A stretch of 64,000 nucleotides of DNA, taken from NCBI RefSeq assembly GCF_003664035.1, contig NZ_RCCK01000014.1:186001-250000 (forward strand). The letters run 5' to 3'. The notes under the pieces were generated by a model, which had not been told where the DNA came from, did no database searches, and saw only the letters and a list, made by a program, of their open reading frames with translations. The stretch is from Pedobacter alluvionis. GTDB lineage: Bacteria > Bacteroidota > Bacteroidia > Sphingobacteriales > Sphingobacteriaceae. Position numbers and translations under genes: made by a program. Shown in pieces: positions 16,741 to 24,623 of the stretch. How positions within the stretch are numbered: the stretch's first letter is position 1; each line of letters begins with the position of its first letter.

Positions 16741-17937
16741 ATGGCTAAACTCATCAATCTAGAAGTATTTCAGCGTTTCTTCCGCTCCGGACAAGTAGGC
16801 GGTTTCCTATTACTGATCTGCGTTGCAATCTCCTTAATCATCGCCAATACCGCTTCAAAAGAAAATTTCGAAACCTTTTTAGCAACCAAATTAGGCTTTG
16901 GCGCCGTCAACTACAGTATTTTAGCCTGGATAAACGATGCCTTAATGGCTATATTCTTCCTGTTAGTAGGATTGGAAATCAAACGCGAACTGGTAGAAGG
17001 CGAACTATCTTCTGTTAAAAGTGCAGCCTTACCCGTAATTGCAGCCCTGGGCGGCATGCTTGTTCCAGCGCTAATTTATTCGTTTTTTAATAAAGGCGCA
17101 GAAACTGCCGACGGCTGGGGCATCCCTATGGCAACCGACATTGCCTTTGCCCTCGCCATCATTGCGATGCTCGGTAAAAGCGTACCCACCAGTTTAAAAA
17201 TATTCCTGGCGGCTTTAGCCATTGTAGACGATCTTGGCGCCATCCTGGTCATCGCAATCTTTTATACCAACCAAATTCATTTCGAATACCTGGCCATGGC
17301 CGGAGGCATCCTTGTTCTTTTAGGCCTGATGAATTATTTCGGCGTTAAGAAACTTGTGTTTTACCTCATCCCGGGCGTATTCCTTTGGTATTTCATCCAC
17401 CACTCGGGCATCCATGCTACCATTGCAGGTGTATTACTGGCTTTCACCATCCCTACTAACGAAACCGATGTTAAATCGCCTTTAGAAAAACTGGAGCATT
17501 TTTTAACCACTCCGGTTAACTACATTATTATGCCCATTTTCGCATTGGCCAATACCAACATCACCTTTCAGAAAGAAATGCTTACGGGACTGGTTTCCCC
17601 CCTTGGTCTCGGCATTATTGTAGGTTTATTCGTGGGTAAAACCATTGGCGTAACCTTTTTCAGCTGGTTAGCCGTGAAACTGAAGTGGGCCGATTTACCC
17701 ACCGGGGCAGGCTGGAAACACATTTTAGGTTTAGGCATGCTCGCCGGAATCGGTTTTACCATGTCGATTTTTATTGCCCTGCTCTCTTTTAGCGAAGTGC
17801 TGCATGTTTCGCAAGCGAAGTTTGCAATTTTAACCGCTTCGATCCTATCGGGTGTGGTGGGCTTTGTATTTTTGAAATCGGTTAAAGCTCAGGAATTAAC
17901 CACAGAACGCAGTTTAACCACAGAGGACACAAAGTAA
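16741..17937 (+). CDS. nhaA: Na+/H+ antiporter NhaA
   Basis: The 398-residue protein has about 12 membrane segments and the NhaA family residues at their usual numbers: ATDIAFALAI with Asp 133, and IVDDLGAILV with Asp 163 and Asp 164, the sodium/proton-binding pair. The N-terminal FRSGQVGGFLLL and GIHATIAGVLLAFTIPT are also typical. It exports sodium in exchange for protons at the inner membrane. A TATTTTTA box ends 4 bases before the ATG, so the message may be leaderless. The last dozen residues (TTERSLTTEDTK) are encoded by a dispersed genomic repeat and are not part of the family fold. Confidence 0.95.
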   Translation: MAKLINLEVFQRFFRSGQVGGFLLLICVAISLIIANTASKENFETFLATKLGFGAVNYSILAWINDALMAIFFLLVGLEIKRELVEGELSSVKSAALPVIAALGGMLVPALIYSFFNKGAETADGWGIPMATDIAFALAIIAMLGKSVPTSLKIFLAALAIVDDLGAILVIAIFYTNQIHFEYLAMAGGILVLLGLMNYFGVKKLVFYLIPGVFLWYFIHHSGIHATIAGVLLAFTIPTNETDVKSPLEKLEHFLTTPVNYIIMPIFALANTNITFQKEMLTGLVSPLGLGIIVGLFVGKTIGVTFFSWLAVKLKWADLPTGAGWKHILGLGMLAGIGFTMSIFIALLSFSEVLHVSQAKFAILTASILSGVVGFVFLKSVKAQELTTERSLTTEDTK

Positions 17938-18140
17938 AACACAGAGAATCTGATCATAACCACCCCCACCCCTCCTAAATTAGGAGGGGGAGTTCCCCTC
18001 ATAGTTTCAAATGGATCAATCCATGGATGTTTGTCTCTGTTCCTCCCAATCTGCACCATGCTATCCGGCCTAGCAGATTTAGTAGTAAGAATCGGTCGTC
18101 ATTTCGACTGGAGCGCAGCGGAATGGAGAAATCTTTGAAC
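17896..18140. repeat. Dispersed repeats overlapping and following the nhaA 3' end
   Basis: Three repeat types follow each other: an ACCACAGAGGACACAAAG type (overlapping the end of nhaA), a near-perfect palindrome CCCCTCCTAA-A-TTAGGAGGGG (17969-17989), and REP-like sequence TCGTCATTTCGACTGGAGCG near 18100. The rest of the gap up to 18279 shows no gene. Confidence 0.65.
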
Positions 18141-18279
18141 TGTGTTTTCGCTTACTTTCAAGCGCCTTAAAACCCTTTCTGCCTATCGTTTTCAAACCTT
18201 CCGCTTTGCCTGTAGGTATGCTCTTCAAATAAAGAGATAACCATTGAGTAAATACTGAGCTTAAACTAAACCAGGCTAG

Positions 18280-18642
18280 CTACTCCCCTAACAAATTTTT
18301 ATGTTTTACGCCCCAGCTTTCGAGTGCATTAATAATCGGTCTCAATTCCAGGCCAATGGCAGTTAGTTCATATTCCACCCGTGGCGGAACTTCGGCGTAA
18401 ACGGTTCGCTTCACAATTTTAGCTGCTTCTAATTTACGTAGCTGTAAGGTGAGCATTCGCTCGGTAATGTTAGGTAAATTTTTTCTTAATTCTCCAAATC
18501 TGAGTTTACCGCTCATTAACCACGAACAGATCACCAAAGCCCATTGCCCACCGATAATGTTGGCCGTATAAACTTCTAAACACTCATCAGCTAAAGCTTG
18601 TTTGTTCGCATAGTTGGTAGAGGTTTCCTTGATTTTAGACAT
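18280..18642 (-). CDS. HxlR-family winged-helix regulator
   Basis: The 120 residues show the HxlR fold: the N-terminal cysteine (DECLEVY), GGQWALVICSWLMSGKLRFGELRKNLPNITERMLTLQLRKLE with the recognition helix, and the wing VPPRVEYELTAIGLEL. Members sense reactive electrophiles or oxidants through the cysteine and usually control the divergent gene. Here that gene is an NAD(P)H oxidoreductase, 98 bases away, which fits a quinone- or aldehyde-stress switch. The pair sits between nhaA and a short duplicated piece of nhaA. Confidence 0.9.
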   Translation of the reverse strand: MSKIKETSTNYANKQALADECLEVYTANIIGGQWALVICSWLMSGKLRFGELRKNLPNITERMLTLQLRKLEAAKIVKRTVYAEVPPRVEYELTAIGLELRPIINALESWGVKHKNLLGE

Positions 18643-18740
18643 ACTTACATTTTTTATAGTACCTTACAATTGGTGGCTAATGTACAAATTAAGCGGTTAT
18701 GCATCTATTTTTGCAATTATAATCATCAAAATCTGTAAAA
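18643..18740. promoter_or_regulatory. Divergent promoter/operator between HxlR and oxidoreductase genes
   Basis: TATTTTTG at 18706-18713 is a -7 box for the oxidoreductase. Two CTTAC direct repeats (18644-18648 and 18663-18667) lie beside the HxlR start; very similar CTTAC repeats with nearly the same spacing lie in the other HxlR gap near 41053-41078, so they are candidate HxlR sites. Confidence 0.5.
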
Positions 18741-19271
18741 ATGAAAATATTGATCATCGTCACCCATCCCGACATTAAAAACTCCGTAATCAACAAAAGG
18801 TGGATTGAAGAATTAAATAAATACCCCAATAAATATCTGGTCCATCAACTGCATGAGGCATATCCTGATGAAAAGATTGATGTATTGGCAGAACAAAAGC
18901 TGGTTGAACAGCATGATAAAATTGTATTCCAGTTTCCCTATTATTGGTTCAATTGTCCCTCACTTTTAAAAAAATGGATGGATGAGGTTCTCACACATGG
19001 CTGGGCCTATGGCAGCAAAAGTGGTTATAAATTGGCTGGCAAGAAAATCGCCCTGGCCATTTCATTGGGCGTTGAAAAACACGAATTGCGTCCATCAGAA
19101 AAATATAAATATCCCTTAGCAGAATTAACCCATCCGTTCGAACTTTCTTTTCAATATGTAAAAGCCGATTACCAACCCCCATTTGCTTATTATGGAATAG
19201 ACAATAACCCATCGGAAGAGTGGATAGAAGATAGCGTTTCCTTGTATTTAGATTTTTTAGATGCGTTGTAA
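18741..19271 (+). CDS. NAD(P)H-dependent flavin oxidoreductase (KefF/MdaB-like)
   Basis: The 176-residue protein has the flavodoxin-like fold of the NAD(P)H:quinone reductase family: the N-terminal strand and phosphate loop (MKILIIVTHPDIKNSVINK), QFPYYWFNCPSLLKKWMDEVLTHGWAYG around the flavin, and a C-terminal helix. It would reduce quinones or similar electrophiles by two electrons in the cytoplasm. It is transcribed divergently from an HxlR regulator, the usual arrangement for inducible quinone reductases. Confidence 0.9.
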   Translation: MKILIIVTHPDIKNSVINKRWIEELNKYPNKYLVHQLHEAYPDEKIDVLAEQKLVEQHDKIVFQFPYYWFNCPSLLKKWMDEVLTHGWAYGSKSGYKLAGKKIALAISLGVEKHELRPSEKYKYPLAELTHPFELSFQYVKADYQPPFAYYGIDNNPSEEWIEDSVSLYLDFLDAL

Positions 19272-19287
19272 TTAAGAAGTATTGAGG

Positions 19288-19333
19288 TTCGCGATTTTAA
19301 CCGCTTCGATCTTACTGGTGTGGTGGGTTTTGT
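19288..19333 (+). pseudogene. 46-bp fragment duplicated from the nhaA 3' region
   Basis: This stretch repeats nhaA positions 17821-17868 with only a few changes and a one-base deletion; it still reads FAILTASIL before the frame breaks. It lies in the gap between the oxidoreductase and hsdR, so the HxlR/oxidoreductase pair is bracketed by two copies of nhaA sequence. Confidence 0.75.
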
Positions 19334-19345
19334 TTAAATCAGCTA

Positions 19346-22231
19346 TTATCCCACCATTCCATTAATAAAAGTCTCTACAAAATCCTTAATGCGCAACAAA
19401 ATTCCATCACGTCGCTTCTTACGTTGAAGAATACTCGGTTTTTCTCCTTCAATCAAGTCTAGCAAATCATCCGTCAATGGTTCTCTCTCGGCAAACAGAT
19501 AATCTTCTATTAGCTTCTCTGTTTTTTCTTTAGATAGCTTTTCCTCATCAATTAATTTCTCAAAGGCCTGCTTTTGTTCTTTGTCCCAGAATTTATCAAA
19601 CTCTCCTGTAACCTCATCCGTATCTTTAATTAAGGGCAGATTTTCTTCAATAAAGCGTTCGATCAATTCACGTTTACTACGTAAAGTAGTTTCGGTTGAT
19701 AACAAATTTGCAATCTCTTGTTTGGTCTTTTCGTCATCACCTTTATTAGCAGCTTTAAGTTTAATCAGTAGTTGGATAATGTAGGTGACATTAATTTCAT
19801 CACGATGGATGAGTTCCAGTTCAAAATCTACATCATCTAAAATGGATGCCTTTTCTTTGGCATGTTCATGTTTTACCTTATCGTATAAGTCGAGGTATTT
19901 GCTTTTGAAATCTTCAAACTCCTGTTCACCCATTTGTAAGTCATCCCAGTTAAAATCAGCGAACGAAGTCATAATGTTTTTGATGCGCATGACATTCCTA
20001 AATGCCCTTACAAATTCAAGTTCATCTTCTTCTGTCACCAACTCACTTACATCGTCTGGGAACCTTGCAATTGAAATTAGCTTTTGATAAGCTTTTTCAA
20101 ACTCCTGGGTATAATCTTCATAAGGCTGCATAATGATGACTTCAATTGCATCCTTATTACTAAACAGGGTTATTGCTTCGTCAGTCCTGTTTTTTAAATT
20201 ACGGAAAGCAACAATATTGCCTTGCGATTTTTGCTCATTCAATATCCTATTGGTACGCGAATAAGCCTGTATTAAACCATGGTATTTAAGGTTTTTATCT
20301 ACATAAAGCGTGTTTAAGGTTTTACTATCAAAACCTGTTAAAAACATATTTACCACTAGCAAAACATCAATTTTACCGTCTTTTACCTTTGCAGAAATAT
20401 CATTGTAGTAATTATAAAAGCTTTCGCTGTCTTTAGTGCTGTATGCACTACCAAACATGACGTTATAATCTGCAATAAATTCGTCTAACTTTTCTCGGCT
20501 ATGCGCTTGCAAACCGTATAATGCTCTTGGTTCTTCCACTACCGAAACTTCTTCTGATATAAAACCATTCGCTTCTGCATCATCTTCGTTACTGGCATAA
20601 CTAAAAATGGTGGCAATTTTTAAATCATGAGTACCCTCTATTTTTCTACGTTTAAAAATTTCGTAATACTTAATCAAGGTTTTAACACTATCCACGCAAA
20701 ACATAGCGGTAAAGCGTTTATTTTGTGTTTTACGGTCGTGATGAGCAATAATGTAATCTGCTATTTTGATGAGCCGCTTGGGGTCTTCCATCAACGCTGT
20801 AGTATCAATATCTTCCACTTCAATATCAATAGCCGTTTCCCTGCCATCTTTATGTTTGTATCTACCTACATATTCTACCGAAAACTTCAATACATTTTCA
20901 TCACGAATGGCATCAGTGATGACATATTTATGCAAGCAATCTTCAAACAAATCTTTAGTGGTACGTTTGCCTAAATCATTTTTATTGGCATTATCGGCAA
21001 AAATTGGTGTACCTGTGAAGCCGAATAGCTGACTATTGTTAAAGAATGATTTGATGCGTTGATGGGTATCGCCAAATTGGCTACGGTGGCATTCATCAAA
21101 AATAAACACGATACGTTTATCTTTTAAACCGGCCATTTTGCCTTCGTACTTCAATTTACTAATAGCTGTATTTAGTTTTTGTATAGTGGTTACAATTAAC
21201 TTTGAGTTTTTATGTTCGCCTTTTTTATCAATATAATTGTCGGTAAACTGCTTAACCAGGTTACTGGTATTATCTGCCCCATCTATACTCCCCTCTTGAA
21301 AACTATTGAACTCTTTAGTAGTCTGGTAATCCAAATCCTTACGGTCTACCACAAATACTACCTTATGAATTTGTGGCAACTTCATTAAAATCTGACTAGC
21401 CTTAAAGGAGGTTAAGGTTTTACCCGAACCCGTAGTATGCCAGATATAACCATTCCTGGCTGTATTTTTCACCCTTTCAATTAAAGCCTCAACAGCATAA
21501 TATTGGTAAGGGCGCAATATCATGGGTATTTTATTGGCTTCATTTAAAACGATATACTTGCATATCATTTTACTGATATGACAAGGCTCTAAAAAGGCAT
21601 CGGCAAAACCTTCCAGCAAATTGGTAACTCGTTTATTTTGTATGTCGGTCCAATAGAAAGTTTGTTTAAAATCCTGGTAGCGATTATTAGCGAAATATTT
21701 TGTATTCACACCATTGCTAATTATGAATACCTGCACATACTGATATAAAGCGTAACTGGCATTAAACGAATGCCTCTGGTAACGATTAAGCTGATTAAAA
21801 GCCTCTTTCATTTCCAAACCTCGTCGCTTTAATTCTATCTGAACCAAGGGCATGCCATTGATGAGCAAGGTAATATCATAGCGGTTTACATACTTACCTT
21901 CTTGCGTAACCTGATTGGTTACCTGATATTCGTTCTGACACCAATGCTCTGTGTTTAAAAACTCAAAATATAAATTATCGCCGTTATCGCGAACAATATG
22001 TTGTTTTTGACGTAAGGTTTTTCCTTTTTCGAAAACGGTACCCTTATTCAAAATGTTAAGCACTTTGTCAAATTCCGCTTCAGAAAAATTCACTTTATTG
22101 TGCTTTTCTAACTGCAACTTTAAATTGCGAATAAGCGCCTCTTCGTTAAGTACAGTAATATAATCATAACCTAACTTTTGCAAGTTGATGATTAACTGTT
22201 CTTCTAATATTTGTTCGGATTGTTTAGCCAT
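19346..22231 (-). CDS. hsdR: Type I restriction enzyme R subunit (HsdR)
   Basis: The 961 residues have an N-terminal PD-(D/E)xK nuclease (Asp 119, then ELK at 133-135), Walker A TGSGKT at 267-272, the DECH box at 379-382, the TGTPIF motif, and later helicase motifs (VNMFLTGFDSKTLNTLYVDK; YSRTNRIL). A helical C-terminal domain probably docks on the MTase core. It translocates unmethylated DNA and cuts it at a distance, working with HsdM and HsdS. Unusually, its ATG directly follows the stop codon of the upstream abi gene (TAAATG), so the two are translationally coupled and separated from hsdMS by the recombinase and the RNA. Confidence 0.95.
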   Translation of the reverse strand: MAKQSEQILEEQLIINLQKLGYDYITVLNEEALIRNLKLQLEKHNKVNFSEAEFDKVLNILNKGTVFEKGKTLRQKQHIVRDNGDNLYFEFLNTEHWCQNEYQVTNQVTQEGKYVNRYDITLLINGMPLVQIELKRRGLEMKEAFNQLNRYQRHSFNASYALYQYVQVFIISNGVNTKYFANNRYQDFKQTFYWTDIQNKRVTNLLEGFADAFLEPCHISKMICKYIVLNEANKIPMILRPYQYYAVEALIERVKNTARNGYIWHTTGSGKTLTSFKASQILMKLPQIHKVVFVVDRKDLDYQTTKEFNSFQEGSIDGADNTSNLVKQFTDNYIDKKGEHKNSKLIVTTIQKLNTAISKLKYEGKMAGLKDKRIVFIFDECHRSQFGDTHQRIKSFFNNSQLFGFTGTPIFADNANKNDLGKRTTKDLFEDCLHKYVITDAIRDENVLKFSVEYVGRYKHKDGRETAIDIEVEDIDTTALMEDPKRLIKIADYIIAHHDRKTQNKRFTAMFCVDSVKTLIKYYEIFKRRKIEGTHDLKIATIFSYASNEDDAEANGFISEEVSVVEEPRALYGLQAHSREKLDEFIADYNVMFGSAYSTKDSESFYNYYNDISAKVKDGKIDVLLVVNMFLTGFDSKTLNTLYVDKNLKYHGLIQAYSRTNRILNEQKSQGNIVAFRNLKNRTDEAITLFSNKDAIEVIIMQPYEDYTQEFEKAYQKLISIARFPDDVSELVTEEDELEFVRAFRNVMRIKNIMTSFADFNWDDLQMGEQEFEDFKSKYLDLYDKVKHEHAKEKASILDDVDFELELIHRDEINVTYIIQLLIKLKAANKGDDEKTKQEIANLLSTETTLRSKRELIERFIEENLPLIKDTDEVTGEFDKFWDKEQKQAFEKLIDEEKLSKEKTEKLIEDYLFAEREPLTDDLLDLIEGEKPSILQRKKRRDGILLRIKDFVETFINGMVG

Positions 22232-23131
22232 TTAATTCCAAAGTGCTTCGTTTTCCCAGTTCACTTTAAAACCTAAAGCATTGGGGTCTACGGATGGATA
22301 TCTAGTTAATAATTCTTTCATCTTTAATGCAAATGAATTCTCTGGAGCTATAATATTAAGCATATACCTAATGATACATAAGTGAAGATAGAGCTTTTGA
22401 GTATCTGCAGGCACATCAACCAGCCATCTATGAGGCGGTCTGGGCAATATTTTCGGAGTTCCCGGAAGATTTTTATTCCATAACCTGCTATGGTGCGCAC
22501 AATAGTTTCTTATTTGCGCAATAGACTGTAACCAGCTCGGTAAATAGGTATGATTTACGGCTCCCAATTCTTCGGCAATAGTATCTTTTGATTTGATGGT
22601 ATTTTTAAGATTGCCATACAGTTTAGAAAGTGAACCAAAACTGGTCATCTCTAAAGATTTCCAGGCTGGTGGAAACCTTAAATCTTCTTTATACCTTTTT
22701 TTATGTTCTTTAATAAAAATATCTTTTGAACGTTCAATCTCCTCTTTCAAATTGGCAAGTGTTTCTATAAGCGCACCACTATCCTGAAATATAGCTATAT
22801 TCTGAAACCACCAGGGATCAAACTCATGAGACAAATGATAAATTAATTTTGTTCGTAAGCTAATTTCTATTTTTTCGATAGCATCGAAAATTAATATTCG
22901 TAATTCCCTATCAAAATTATAAAGATGGATTATATCTTCAAACTTACTGTTTTCTTTAAACTTATGCTGTGCTTTATCCGCTTGCATAGGCCACCAGTAG
23001 CCCGCTAAACGGTAATAGCTTACATGTGAAAGATAATGTGCAGCCAACACCTTATCTGCAATAACCAATCCTCTTTCTTGAAGTTGCGCAATATGCTCAT
23101 CAATAGTAAATGCATTTTTGTTATAAATCAT
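22232..23131 (-). CDS. Abi-family protein (AbiD/AbiF-like, HEPN ribonuclease-type)
   Basis: The 299-residue protein is an Abi_2-family member. The N-terminus (AAHYLSHVSYYRLAGYWWPMQ) and YNFDRELRILIFDAIEKIE are typical, and IRNYCAHHSRLWN carries the HEPN Rx4H motif (Arg 208, His 213) expected of a metal-independent RNase. Known relatives stop phage growth by harming the infected host. It has its own promoter and a structured RNA leader (23148-23276), and its stop codon abuts hsdR. The context suggests a toxin held in check by the RNA and a fallback for the restriction system; this is inference, as no cleavage target is known. Confidence 0.88.
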   Translation of the reverse strand: MIYNKNAFTIDEHIAQLQERGLVIADKVLAAHYLSHVSYYRLAGYWWPMQADKAQHKFKENSKFEDIIHLYNFDRELRILIFDAIEKIEISLRTKLIYHLSHEFDPWWFQNIAIFQDSGALIETLANLKEEIERSKDIFIKEHKKRYKEDLRFPPAWKSLEMTSFGSLSKLYGNLKNTIKSKDTIAEELGAVNHTYLPSWLQSIAQIRNYCAHHSRLWNKNLPGTPKILPRPPHRWLVDVPADTQKLYLHLCIIRYMLNIIAPENSFALKMKELLTRYPSVDPNALGFKVNWENEALWN

Positions 23132-23147
23132 TGGCGATAATATTACA

Positions 23148-23276
23148 AAAGGAAAATCCCTCTAAAAATGCCTTGATTAGCATATTAGAGGGATTGTTAT
23201 CAGTTATCAAAAAGTCTATAAAAGCAAAAGACCCGCCCTGGGACGCTGTTCTGATGGGTAGCGTGGCGAGTACTGT
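23148..23276 (-). ncRNA. Structured RNA upstream of the Abi gene (abiF-motif-like)
   Basis: On the minus strand, ACTCGCC (23265-23271) pairs with GGCGGGT (23231-23237), and inside it ACGCT (23260-23264) pairs with AGCGT (23243-23247), giving a strong G/C-rich stem in AT-rich surroundings. It is followed by a terminator-like hairpin, TTAGAGGGATT with AATCCCTCTAA (23155-23165 with 23185-23195), running into TTCCTTTT on the minus strand 15-20 bases before the Abi start. A TAGATTTG box sits just upstream. An 'abiF RNA motif' associated with abiF genes has been described from comparative genomics; position and shape fit, but I could not run a covariance search. A 94-codon frame over this region is probably spurious. 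Confidence 0.65.
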
Positions 23277-23281
23277 TAGTG

Positions 23282-23289
23282 CAAATCTA
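23282..23289 (-). promoter_or_regulatory. -7 box for the RNA-abi-hsdR transcript
   Basis: The minus strand reads TAGATTTG, a full TAnnTTTG match, about 6 bases before the predicted RNA start and 150 bases before the Abi start. The -33 box is not clear. Confidence 0.6.
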
Positions 23290-23483
23290 GTATCTTTTTT
23301 TGGTATAATAAAATATACTGTAATATTTTTCATAAAAGTAAATACTCGCCTATTTGGATTAGCCAGCATCTTCACTGAAAATATTTGATTAGGCAATTTG
23401 AGCATTTTTCAATTGAACGAATATAATGTATTTATACAAATAAAAAATTACGTAAAACCGTAAAATTCTAAAAATAGGAAGCA

Positions 23484-23520
23484 TATGGATTATAGGACGC
23501 GTTTAATTCTACAATCCATA
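23484..23520 (-). terminator. Possible hairpin after the recombinase gene
   Basis: TATGGATT (23484-23491) pairs with AATCCATA (23513-23520), 20 bases downstream of the recombinase stop. There is no T tract, so the assignment is weak. Confidence 0.35.
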
Positions 23521-23539
23521 AGCTAACCTAAGTCTAATT

Positions 23540-24466
23540 TTATCTCAATCCCTTAAACATCTGGTCTATCGCCTTCTTCTTCTGCTCTAAATTAGGATGC
23601 ACGTATAAGTTTAAAGTAGTGGTAATATTAGAATGCCCCAGCAACACACTTACCGTTTTATAATCGCAATTACTTTCTATGCACCTGGTAGCGAAACTAT
23701 GGCGCAAACCATGAAACTTTAACTCAGGCATATTTAACGATTTCATTAAGTTCTTATAATAGGCCCTGTAGGTGCGAGGTTCAGTTGGCTTTGCATCATT
23801 AGTGAGTACAAAAAACGAAGGATTTACAATCTTTTTAAAAGGTTTAAGCATTTTCAACAAATCCCTGCTCATTGGAATTTCCCTAATGGAGTTTTTGGTT
23901 TTCGGAGTATCTAATATGAGCTCTGTTTTACGTAGACCATCTTCTACCAGATAAATGCGCTGGATGGTTTTGCTCACATTGATTACACCATTTTCGGTGT
24001 CTATATCTTCCCAGGTTAGCGCACAAACTTCGCCGATACGTATACCTGAACTTAAGCAGATATAAACGCCTAAATTTCTGAAAGTAAAGTGCTCTTGAAT
24101 ATATAGCATCATCTTTTTCTGATTGGCTCGGCTTAATACTTCTATGTTATATTTCTCTCTATCCGTAGGAAACTGAATATCAAAAGGGAGGTGTGTTAGC
24201 CATTGATGCTTTGCACCAAACTTAAGCACCATTTTTAGTACAATTAAAATGTCTTTAATCGTTTTCTGACTTAAACCCTGTGCCAGTTTTTGCAATACAA
24301 AAGCCTGTACTTGTGCCTCTTCAATTAAGTTTTGTTCTCCAAAGCTGGGCAATAAATGGTTTTCGATAAGCAGTACGTAAGCCGAAAAACTCGATTTTTT
24401 GACATACTGTTTCTTGTCGGTTTTCCATAAGGCTACTACTTCTGCTAATGTTTTTTGTTCGTTCAT
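23540..24466 (-). CDS. Tyrosine recombinase, likely the hsdS invertase
   Basis: The 308 residues have an N-terminal SAM-like core-binding domain and a catalytic domain with all expected residues: Arg 143 (SGIRIGE), Lys 189 (DTPKTKN), His 252 and Arg 255 (FHGLRHSFATR), His 278 (LLGHSN) and Tyr 288 (LNLYVHP). It lies next to two inverted hsdS copies, with no other integrative-element genes around. Recombinases in exactly this place invert specificity genes in other bacteria (PsrA/CreX type), so that role is the best inference. A 10-bp hairpin (24472-24481 with 24485-24494) lies in its leader and overlaps the region before the start. Confidence 0.9.
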   Translation of the reverse strand: MNEQKTLAEVVALWKTDKKQYVKKSSFSAYVLLIENHLLPSFGEQNLIEEAQVQAFVLQKLAQGLSQKTIKDILIVLKMVLKFGAKHQWLTHLPFDIQFPTDREKYNIEVLSRANQKKMMLYIQEHFTFRNLGVYICLSSGIRIGEVCALTWEDIDTENGVINVSKTIQRIYLVEDGLRKTELILDTPKTKNSIREIPMSRDLLKMLKPFKKIVNPSFFVLTNDAKPTEPRTYRAYYKNLMKSLNMPELKFHGLRHSFATRCIESNCDYKTVSVLLGHSNITTTLNLYVHPNLEQKKKAIDQMFKGLR

Positions 24467-24581
24467 TAAGGTTGATTTTAAGTTTTAAAATCAAAAGGTA
24501 ATGAAATGATGTAATTTATGTACTGAGATTTGGGATTTATACGTATTTCAAATTTAGGAGTTTGGAAATTATTAGTTTTAG

Positions 24582-24623
24582 GTTCCTAATTTGAGATTTA
24601 AGGGGTTTGAGGGGGGATGGGAA
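24582..24623 (+). repeat. Left outer inverted repeat of the hsdS pair (42 bp)
   Basis: This segment matches the reverse complement of 26959-27000 at 40 of 42 positions, starting GTTCCTAATTTGAGATT and ending ATGGGAA. It encodes the shared VPNLRFKGFE start of HsdS, so recombination here would swap everything behind the first few codons. Confidence 0.9.

Noticed and set aside
23121..23405. A 94-codon minus-strand frame across the Abi leader
   Set aside because: It covers a promoter box, a two-stage G/C stem and a terminator-like hairpin, and overlaps the Abi start in another frame. RNA structure explains the region better than a protein.
23540..24466. The recombinase as integrase of a conjugative element or prophage
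   Set aside because: No conjugation, phage structural or relaxase genes and no tRNA target lie nearby, while inverted hsdS copies are adjacent; an invertase role fits better.
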